Assembly: GCA_023376005.1 (NCBI GenBank)
Contig: CM042145.1
Coordinates: forward strand, 99,224,992-99,288,991
DNA from: Doryteuthis pealeii
Taxonomy: Eukaryota > Mollusca > Cephalopoda > Myopsida > Loliginidae
Direction of reading: 5' to 3'
Length of the DNA stretch: 64,000 bases
This document shows, one piece after another, positions 56,517-64,000 of this stretch. The translations under genes were made by a program, and so were the position numbers. Under the pieces are notes generated by a model. That model was not told where the DNA came from. It did no database searches and was given only the letters and a program-made list of their open reading frames with translations. Numbering within the stretch: position 1 is the stretch's first letter; each line of letters begins with the position of its first letter.

Positions 56517-57391
56517 ATGACGAACCGACGAATAGTTGATAAGACTCTAAGAGCTGATGTTGTCCAACTGCGAAAGGAAAATCACACAATTAACCAAATC
56601 GCTGAACAGGTGACGAGTTCCAAAAGCGTTGTGAGCCAAATTCTGAAACTGTACGAAAACAAATGGTCATATAAACTATCCAAACAAGGTGTGTAGACCA
56701 AAGAAAACAATGGTCAGAGAAAACAGGATCATTCAACGCCAAGCAACGCGTTTTAGAACTGCGGCAGACATTCCACGACAAATTTCAATGACATTAATGT
56801 TGCTCGACAAACTGTGACTGGGCACATATAAGAAATAAGGCTTTATGCAAGTTCTCCACAGAAGAAGAAATAAATGAAAAGCAAAACAAGGCAACAAAAC
56901 TGGAATTTGCAAACAACCATATATTGGGTTCAGAAGAACAATGGTCCAGCGGATTTTTCAATGATGAAAGTAATATAATGTATTTGGTTCTGGTGGAAAA
57001 CAATATGTAAGATCATGATTTGGCGAAAGACTGAGTTCAAATTGCATTAAAAAAGATAGTCAAATATAGTAGAGGCAGCATGATGGTTTTCGGCATGTTT
57101 TCAAGTCTAGGCACGTTATATCTCGTACGCTTATATAATATAGTTAATGGTGCTATGTACAAAGATTTGCTAGGTGAGCATGTTGTGCCGATCTTACAAA
57201 ATTCTGGGTTCATGCAAGATAATGCTCTCTGTCATAAGGCAAAGCAGGTTATTGCTGATCTGAACGACCAAGGAATAAATGTTATGGATTGGTCAGTTCA
57301 AAGTCCTGACGTGAATCCCATAGAAAACTTATGGAAGACTTTAGGAAAAAATGTAATGGCTGGGAATCTATCAAATATCGAAGATCTATAG
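56517..57391 (+). pseudogene. Tc1-family (DD34E) transposase pseudogene (C)
   Basis: Segment 1 (ATG 56517 to TAG 56694, 59 aa) is a paired-like HTH: KTLRADVVQLRKENHTINQI then AEQVTSSKSVVSQILKLYE. The middle contains FNDES with the first catalytic Asp, in another frame. The last segment (57080-57391, 103 aa) runs MMVFGMFSSLG, FMQDNALCH (second Asp) and SPDVNPIENLW (Glu), with exactly 34 residues between Asp and Glu, which defines the Tc1 DD34E group. At least two frameshifts and an internal stop block a full product; the usual length is ~340 aa. Confidence 0.9.
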
Positions 57392-57395
57392 GGAA

Positions 57396-57770
57396 AATGC
57401 CCGCCGGATGGATGATGGACGAATCCCGAAAGACATCCTCTATGCAGAGCTTTCGTCTGGCAAGAGACAGATTGGTCGCCCACAGCTGCGTTTTAAGGAT
57501 GTCTGCAAGAATGATCTCAGGTGCTTTAGCATTACCCCTTCCAGCTGGGAAAATTTGGCTCAGGCTCTCCGTAGTGGACTGTTCATGACTGAAGTCACCC
57601 TGGCGCAATACCATAAAGCCAAGAGGTCTAGAAGAAAGTGGCGGCAACAAAGCACCGGCACATCAACATCTTCAGGGACAGCCTTCACATGTGACATCTG
57701 TGGTCGACAATGTTTTTCGAACATTGGATGCTGTAACTTCAGGGACACAAGAACTACAATAACTATATAG
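57396..57770 (+). pseudogene. LINE ORF2 C-terminal fragment inside the Tc1 element (C)
   Basis: A single open frame (ATG 57408, 120 codons) encodes DDGRIPKDILYAELSSGKRQ, RFKDVCKNDLRCFSI, SSWENLAQALRSGLF, a basic KAKRSRRKWRQQ stretch and TCDICGRQCFSNIGCC. This is the post-RT tail of an animal LINE, whose final C2H2-type finger normally ends HLRTH; here the histidines are gone. No RT domain is present, so the open frame is a fragment and not a gene of the Tc1 element. Confidence 0.82.
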
Positions 57771-58104
57771 TCTTCCGAGACTGCAATGCCAATGATGGGA
57801 AAAATTACAGGAGTAATGAACTAAATTTACAGTTGACGAATGTCGAAATTTAGTGAAATCCTGTGGATGCCGATGAGTAGGAGTGATTCAAACCAATGGT
57901 CTTAGCATATTGATAAGATATTTTGCATTTTTTTGTCCAATTAATTTTTATGAAAACAAATTGTTTTGTTCCTTAATTTTGGACATTTAATATTTGAATA
58001 AAAAATTAAATGAATCATAGTTCTCTCCGTATCATTCCAAATAACCTGTAGATTTAAAACACAATTGAAGTGCCAGTTATCTACATTTAGTTAACATTTC
58101 AGAA

Positions 58105-58488
58105 AAATATGTATTAAGCACTTTTCAATATTTTAAGGGGTCAAATACGGGTAACAGATGTAGGAAAATGTATTAACAAAAAGTAGACAAATACAATACA
58201 GAGAAGTGGGAATTACGTCCGACAAATAGAATTGTGTGCTGACTCGCATTGGCTTACTCTCAAGCCACAATTGTCCCAGTTACTTATAGTAACCCGTCGG
58301 CGCATTCCATTAGTCTTATAAGGTGTATCACCTATAACAGTTATCACGACTCATTCAGCTTCTCATTCTAATTTTCTGATAGTCAAAATTGTGACTCGTT
58401 CATTTTTTCTTTTTTTGTTCCGTTGAGTTTTCCCTAAACTTCTAAAGATTATACACAAACATACACACACACATATATACACACACAC

Positions 58489-58543
<55 letters not shown>

Positions 58544-58687
58544 ACATGATATGATTTCAGTATAAAGTAAAGAGGAAATCCATTGTTGTGACAGTACGTG
58601 GCATTATTTAACGTTTTCATGATGCTTTTTATGAAAAAAAATCATAAATGAGGCACACACACGTTTTTTGTAAGTACTTACCGGGAG

Positions 58688-58733
<46 letters not shown>

Positions 58734-58937
58734 TTGTGTCCGAAGATACCATTGTAGAAGCTTTGGGATTGTTATGCTAATTATGTTACATTATTAATTT
58801 GATTCTTGATATTTAACGAAAAAAAATAATATCTGTCTTAGACAAGATATAATAGAAGTTTCCAAATGTTGGTTGGTCTGCATAAAACTAAATAACAGAT
58901 GGATAATCACTCGACACTAAGCCATAGACACACATAC

Positions 58938-59018
<81 letters not shown>

Positions 59019-59042
59019 GTGTTTGTAAGCACAAAAAGCCAT
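58105..59042. other. AT-rich interval with microsatellites, no gene (C)
   Basis: AT runs at 58489-58538, 58690-58731 and 58938-59002. The ~40 bp marker of haplotype 1 is absent at about 58131. Confidence 0.7.
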
Positions 59043-59060
59043 CGAAACACGTGTCTGTGG
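59043..59060 (+). other. HHR-2 3' half only (C, haplotype 2)
   Basis: CGAAACACGTGTCTGTGG is intact, but the sequence upstream is AGCACAAAAAGCCAT and not CCGCA-CTGATGA-stem II. The ribozyme cannot form in this haplotype. Confidence 0.7.
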
Positions 59061-59069
59061 ATTACTTAT

Positions 59070-59122
<53 letters not shown>

Positions 59123-59126
59123 TTAT

Positions 59127-59706
59127 GATACAATTAAAACGGATGTTATTACGTGTTATTTATTATCTAAGTATACAGCATTGAAACTCTGTAACCAAGA
59201 ATTAACTAATGTACTCAGATATCATCATTCTGGGCTGAATTATATAATGTGTCATTTTTGACGGGTAGTTAATGAAATTATATAAGTGAATACAAAAAGG
59301 TCAAGGGAGATAACTAATTCTATTTCTTTATCTTGCCTCTTCTCGCACCTGTTTGATTTTTTTCTTGACTATTTCCCAAGATTCGTAAACGTTGTTTTAG
59401 GATTTAATACGTGTCATATTGATTTCCCTTGACTTTGCCAAATCTATAGGAGAACAGACGTATTCAGGTTGTTTTACTTTGCTGCATCGTCTTACGCTCG
59501 GCGTGTAATAGTTATAGCCGTAGGAAATGAACACAGCGAAGTGAGTTCAAATCCTAAACGAGGCTGTTTTATTTTTATTCATTTTTTTTTTTTTTGATTA
59601 TACATATATTTGTGGGCAAAGTTTTAGTTACAGAGTCTCAATGCTGTGGTGTTTGATAATAAATAATATCTAATAATATCCGTTTTCATTGTATCATGTT
59701 CCACTA
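59127..59706. repeat. Inverted ~75 bp repeats around a tRNA-like SINE (C)
   Basis: Counterpart of 13337-13940. tRNA-like head inside at 59499-59568. A direct relative follows at 61590-61690. Confidence 0.5.
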
Positions 59707-59904
59707 GAAATGATAAAATTCTAATAGCTTTGGTTTAGATCAGAGTTTCCCAGCATGAGGTGTACGCCCAACAGGGATTGATTTTTTTTTTGGGGGGTGC
59801 AATTGAGACTAACGATTTTTATTGTTTTCAGTCTTTTGTTTATTTCATTTTTACTTTTTATAAGATAGCTTGTTCTTTTGAAGTTTGTTTAAACCAAGTC
59901 GGGG

Positions 59905-60137
59905 TGGCCTAAAGTCGGTATCAGCCAATCAGCGAGGAAGTCTATCCCCTTTTCACTAGCGCTATAACCAAGAAGATTGTTTTTGCGTCTGAAGTGGAGC
60001 GCCACACCTATCATCAGCTCCTTACTTTACTGCACAGATCCCTGTGCTACTCATACGCTGAGTTGGCGAGAGCCGGTATCGAACTAGGAACCTTGTGGTT
60101 TCTAGCCGAACGCTCTACCGACTGAGGTAACCCGGCC
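59905..60137 (-). repeat. tRNA-derived SINE, GCCGGG head (C)
   Basis: Counterpart of 14140-14372 with fewer indels: minus strand begins GGGCCGGGTTACCTCAGTCG and GTAGAGCGTTCGGC, box B CCTAGTTCGATACCGG, then the body. Confidence 0.65.
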
Positions 60138-60287
60138 CTATGAATTATATATTACCAGGATTTTAGAGGGGCATGGCAAAAAAAAAAGGTTAGAAATCCC
60201 TGTGTTAGATGAAAATTAACTTTTATAAAAAAAAATTTTGAGCGTATTTATTTATGGGTGATGATGAGGATTTTAGTAATATATAGG

Positions 60288-60560
60288 AGGCGCCAGTTGT
60301 GTAATGGTTATCGTCGTATGAAATGGACACGGTGACCTGAGTTCAAATCCTGGGTGAGGATGTTTGCATTTTCCATGGCGTTAATAACCTTGGGAAAGGT
60401 ATGCATCCAATTATTTTCCCTCAGGCTATGGGTAAGATAGTTGGGCAAACTGAGCTCTTTAACCTTAGTAGGGCAATCGGTCTAGGAGAAGGAAAGCTCT
60501 GAATTCAAACCTGTTAAACTCCGCTTAAAAAGTGACCTTGTGTCACATGCTGCTTGTCCG
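60288..60560 (+). repeat. tRNA-derived SINE, GAGTTCAAATCC head (C)
   Basis: Counterpart of 14514-14780. Box A reads TGTGTAATGGTTATCG and box B GAGTTCAAATCCTGGG. A 93-codon frame just downstream (60532-60813) is also open in A1, but lies in repeat-derived sequence and resembles no protein I know. Confidence 0.66.
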
Positions 60561-61190
60561 GAGGTGTTGGGTAAATTACATATATCGTCTTACTTCCCTG
60601 ACTAGAAAACCTAATTATTTTATAATTAATGTTGAACAAGTAAGATTCTTATATGAGTTCGATCTTCACTTGACGCTCCACGAATTTGATCTTATAGAAA
60701 AGTTGACCACCAAATATCTACGTTCAGAACCGGTATGTACTACCCTCGACCGCTCGGAAACATGGTTGGATATATTTTTTTATAAATACCGCTTTATGAA
60801 AATTGACATATAGTTGAGTGAGGTTTCAAATATCTTATATGAAGACTACTTTATGAAAATTGACATGCAGTAGATTCGGATGGAGGTGGGAGTCCCGGCC
60901 CTGTCTGCTTCATCAACTATTCGTTTAAATCAAAGTAGTGGAGCATATACTTTGTTGTGAATATTTCATATTTGTATAAAAGGTTTTACTGACGGATAGA
61001 CATCTACTGTAAAATAATAAACACCACTATGTCGGCGGAGCTTAGAATATCCTTATGAAGGCTTCAAAATTACAAATTATATAATTCAGCCCAGAATGAT
61101 GATACCAGAATAATGATATTTGTGTGCTTTGTCAAGGGTCAAAGTTTCCCTGTTCCGCTTAAAACATGAATGCCTAGCTGGCCAAAATAA

Positions 61191-61192
<2 letters not shown>

Positions 61193-61256
<64 letters not shown>
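61193..61256. repeat. Long (AT)n microsatellite (C)
   Basis: Pure AT run; more AT runs follow at 61436-61474 and 61515-61557. Confidence 0.9.
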
Positions 61257-61260
<4 letters not shown>

Positions 61261-61434
61261 AATCCAAAAGTCCAGTGAAGAAATCTTCCTTATGACACAA
61301 GAGTTTTATTTTAAAAAAACATGTTGCAGTTTGAGAGCTCAAGGTGCGCTCTTAATGTTAGAGTCACAGAGCAAATATATAAGTAAATAAAAAACATAAA
61401 TAACAGTCTTTTGTTATTTATTTACTTATATTTA

Positions 61435-61435
<1 letters not shown>
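61257..61435. other. ~180 bp present in haplotype 2 only
   Basis: Absent from A1 and A2, present in B (24590-24770). Contains TGTTGCAGTTTGAGAGCTC and a mirrored TAAGTAAATAAA...TTATTTACTTA. No family recognised. It is bounded by AT runs on both sides. Confidence 0.6.
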
Positions 61436-61480
<45 letters not shown>

Positions 61481-61519
61481 CATTCTTCATATATATAATA
61501 TAAAACTCCATGAATATAT

Positions 61520-61559
<40 letters not shown>

Positions 61560-61935
61560 TGAGGTTTTATTGATGGTTACACATTCGTTGCAATTTAATT
61601 TTTGGTTACAGATTTTTCTGACTGTAGACTTTTGTAACAAATGGTACGTAAGAACATCCGTTTTAATTGTTTTATGTTCTACTATACTGTTTTTTAATCC
61701 CTGGTACCTTTAGTTCAAAAGAAAATTGAATTTTATTTTTTAAAAACTGTTGAGAGCGTGTTTTTTTTTTACGGTAGGTGTTGAGCTCCACCTCAGCAAA
61801 AAATTTAAAAAATAATTTCCCTATTCTAGGGCTAGCAAAAAGAGCATAGAGTAACTCACTGTTCGGCTGATACAGAAAGTAGGCCGACAACTTAATATTA
61901 TCTATCTATACATGTATAAAGGGCAGTTGTGTGTG

Positions 61936-62489
61936 TATGTCCGGAAGAAAATTCGAAAATAAAAACAATTAATGACAAATAAATATATATACACATTTAC
62001 TATCACCAGAGCTTGCTTTTTGTGCAAAAATAATGATTTTATTTATGTCTGGGAAGATATTTAAAATTTAGGATTTGAATAGTACGAGAAATGAAAGTCA
62101 TTGGTGGGGTTGGTTATTAAAACATAAACAAATCAATTATGTAAGACCAAAACAATCAATAGATCTGCGATACTAACTATTTTATTATCCCTCTTCTACC
62201 CTGACAACGTTGAGTAGCCGCTTCTAGTTAAATAAAAAAATAATTACTTGAAATCATATAATTATTATAATTAGTAGTAGTAGATAGGAATACTTTAAAC
62301 CATACAACTGTGTGCAAATTGTTTGTATTTGGCATGAAATAACTGTATACAAACAAATGCTTATTATTAAATAGAAATAATTACATGAAACCGTATACTT
62401 ATTAGTACTTGGTATGAATACTTTATATATATTGTGTGCAAATTATTTTATTAGATAATAATAACTTATTATCATATAACTGGGGGGGT
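61936..62489. other. Single-copy AT-rich interval, no gene
   Basis: First sequence in the window with no second copy. Homopolymers and a TAGTAGTAG run near 62272. No gene or repeat recognised. Confidence 0.6.
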
Positions 62490-62612
62490 GAAAAGCTCTT
62501 AAGAAACAACTACACAAAAATGTAAATATTGAACGTGCAATAAACGCGATCCCTAAACTCAAGTAACTCCAGAGAATTTGACATGCCATTAAAATCAACC
62601 AATCAATAAAAT
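62490..62612 (+). repeat. SINE 3' part with shared tail
   Basis: Another insertion of the 2655-2790 repeat, ending TTGACATGCCATTAAAATCA and (ACCA/ATCA)n. Confidence 0.55.
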
Positions 62613-62769
62613 TATGAACATTCGCTTAAAGGTCGTCTTTAGTGGCATTTAAACTCGATGTCGAGTAACATCCTGCTTATAGAATGTATATAATTAATTG
62701 CAAACAATAAAAAGAGAGAACTGTTCTATAATTCGTATTTAATGGTTATCTTCCTTGAGAAGGGTGAGT

Positions 62770-62960
62770 ACGAATGAACACCCCATTATTATTATCACTA
62801 GTACAAAATAAAAAAACACCCTCCGGGCGATGTAAAAATAGATTTTTTAAACATATTGCCTGAGGGGTGTGAGTTAAAAATTCAATGTCAGCGAGTTTGT
62901 ACCCTAAGTAAGTAAAATCATCAAATTCATTAAAGGATTAAAAAATAAAACAATTTGAAA
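62770..62960 (+). repeat. Diverged duplicate, copy 1 (CCCTCCGGGCGA family)
   Basis: Shares ATTATTAT...AAAATAAAAAAAC, CCCTCCGGGCGATGTAAAA, TATTGCCTGAGGGG and AAAATCATCAAATTCATTA with 63395-63545. The pair flanks the short fold-back and AT run. Confidence 0.6.
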
Positions 62961-63011
62961 TGTAAACTTTAAATATGTATTAAAATAAAACAAACTATAT
63001 ATATATATATA

Positions 63012-63157
63012 TGGGAGAATATGTGCTTAATTGAAGTCAGACCTAATTTTTTTGAAAGTTAATTCATTAATGATTAATTAGGCGGATTTAACAATCATTA
63101 ATGAATTAACTTTCAAAAAATTAGGTCTGACTTCAATTAAGCACATATTCTCCCAAA
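63012..63157. mobile_element. Short fold-back: arms of the hammerhead element without its core
   Basis: GGGAGAATATGTGCTTAATT at left mirrors AATTAAGCACATATTCTCCC at right; the arms are ~65 bp with a ~10 bp GGCGGATTTA spacer. They match the outer arms of 9839-10199, but the tRNA-like head and hammerhead are missing. The right flank AATATTGTCGGCTGAAAATA is also shared. Confidence 0.75.
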
Positions 63158-63179
63158 TATTGTCGGCTGAAAATAGCTA

Positions 63180-63181
63180 TA

Positions 63182-63230
<49 letters not shown>
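63180..63230. repeat. (AT)n microsatellite
   Basis: Pure AT run to the right of the short fold-back, as at the longer element. Confidence 0.9.
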
Positions 63231-63234
<4 letters not shown>

Positions 63235-63394
63235 CCAGTCATGTATCTATTAAAACTTGTTTTTAAAAAACAATGAAGACTGACTAATGTTGCATGTTCA
63301 AATTTTGTGTGTATTTATTCTGTTATGATGATTTTGGGTAATGTGACGTAAGCAGTGACGTAATTTTTGTTACAGACAAAAACCGGAAGCGAAT

Positions 63395-63545
63395 CTCCAT
63401 TATTATTCCTAGCAAAATAAAAAAACGCCCTCTGGGCGACGTAAAATAAATATTGCCTGAGGGGATGGGAGTTGAAAATTTAATATCAGAGAGTGTGTAT
63501 CATAAGTAAAGTAAAATCATCAAATTTATTAAAGGAGTAAAATAA
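63395..63545 (+). repeat. Diverged duplicate, copy 2 (CCCTCTGGGCGA family)
   Basis: Partner of 62770-62960; the 3' part has an extra internal repeat of AAATTCATTAAAGGAGTAAA. Confidence 0.6.
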
Positions 63546-64000
63546 ATTCATTAAAGGAGTAAAAAATTAAAAAATTGAAATGGAAACTTAGTTCTGTATT
63601 TATTGGATAATTCATAGGAGATTTTTAAAATATTTTTCTCCTAGCTTTTAAAAGTCGTCATATCGCGAGGAATTTAAAAAGATATTCGCAAATTCGCAGG
63701 ATGTAACAAAGATATGAAAATCGTTGTTGTACGAAAGTATTCGTCGCAAAAAAAGAAAATTGCGTAAAAAAATCTCCGAAAACAATCGCAGTAATTAAAA
63801 ACTTGGGAATCTAAAATTTAGGATTGCGGGTCGGGATTCGGCCTGGAAATGTTTTTTAATTTGCTCGCCGAATCGACCTGATTCTAAAATTTAATGATTT
63901 GCTTCGAGCAAAGTTGAACAGATGTGACACACTGACACACTGGCATTCGTGATTTTGGAGAGTTTTGAGGAAACAACGGTAGATGTTCCCAAATTAACTT
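63546..64000. other. Single-copy interval, no gene
   Basis: Mixed composition, slightly less AT-rich than the rest. No open frame or repeat recognised before the window edge. Confidence 0.5.

Larger units (their letters stand above)
56294..58104 (+). mobile_element. Tc1-type DNA transposon with long TIRs and trapped LINE fragment (C)
   Basis: Best copy. TIRs at 56294-56425 and about 57965-58104 pair imperfectly over ~130 bp (CTAAATGTACATAACTGGC against the reverse of GCCAGTTATCTACATTTAG). Contents are the transposase pseudogene 56517-57391 and LINE fragment 57396-57770. The left flank is a GT microsatellite. Confidence 0.87.
43352..61935 (+). repeat. V' plus arm C: long arm 2, haplotype 2, cleanest copy
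   Basis: 43352-45813 is the reverse complement of V. 45814-61935 is the unit in forward orientation. This arm continues without interruption into single-copy DNA and has the longest open frames in the Tc1 and LINE relics, so it is the best reference for the locus. Confidence 0.88.

Noticed and set aside
58899..59261. 120-codon open frame with long Tyr-Ile runs
   Set aside because: Translation of AT and GT microsatellites; similar frames at 9234, 12471, 13008, 18526 and 55489 are rejected for the same reason.
1..61935. Biological tandem or inverted segmental duplications with four copies
   Set aside because: Haplotype pairing, uneven indel noise, turn-backs absent from the other haplotype and the gap placement favour assembly artefact. 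Kept as the alternative in the findings.

Overview
The window is repeat-dense, AT-rich metazoan DNA with no convincing host protein-coding gene. Long AT, GT, GA, GAT and TATC microsatellites, several tRNA-derived and 5S-derived SINE families, Tc1 and LINE relics, MITE-like fold-backs and hammerhead ribozyme motifs fit a lophotrochozoan, perhaps a cephalopod mollusc. That assignment is an inference and is weak.

The main structural fact is that the 64 kb holds only about 21 kb of distinct sequence. A unit of about 16 kb is present four times: forward at 1-15935 (A1), reverse and incomplete at 15945-23900 (A2), reverse at 24001-40582 (B, after a 100-N gap) and forward at 45814-61935 (C). Between B and C lies a further ~2.5 kb block, forward at 40583-43062 and reverse at 43352-45813, around a single-copy loop of about 290 bp. 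So the window is two giant fold-backs: A1/A2 closing near 15.9 kb, and B plus block against block plus C closing near 43.2 kb. A1 and A2 share one set of allele-specific indels and B and C share another. A2 and the first ~8 kb of B are full of small indels. Together this points to two haplotypes, each represented by a fold-back long read or contig and joined across the gap, rather than to real tandem or inverted duplications. The last 2 kb (61940-64000) is single-copy.

Order of the underlying unit, using A1 coordinates: tandem tRNA-like repeats (0.3-0.5 kb); a small fold-back with a CGAAACGTTG motif (1.55 kb); SINE-like repeats (1.4-2.8 kb); a candidate TATA/Inr promoter (3.05 kb); a tRNA-like head (3.35 kb); a MITE with a telomere-like core (3.5 kb); a ~50-bp minisatellite (4.2 kb); a nested palindromic element (5.0 kb); a cluster of SINEs sharing one 3' tail, including 5S rRNA-derived copies (6.1-8.5 kb); a TATC array (7.2 kb); a LINE 3' end with a (GAT)n tail (7.7-8.1 kb); a second minisatellite in opposite orientation (8.8 kb); a fold-back element with a tRNA-like promoter and a complete hammerhead ribozyme (9.84-10.2 kb); a Tc1-type DD34E transposon with long terminal inverted repeats that has trapped a LINE fragment (10.36-12.16 kb); a second hammerhead motif (13.26 kb); and tRNA-derived SINEs (13.7-14.8 kb).

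The most interesting biology is the pair of unrelated-sequence but equal-length (42 nt) hammerhead motifs. One sits directly downstream of a tRNA-like pol III head inside a fold-back element; the other keeps its catalytic core in one haplotype and has lost it in the other. All transposase and reverse transcriptase remnants look dead.
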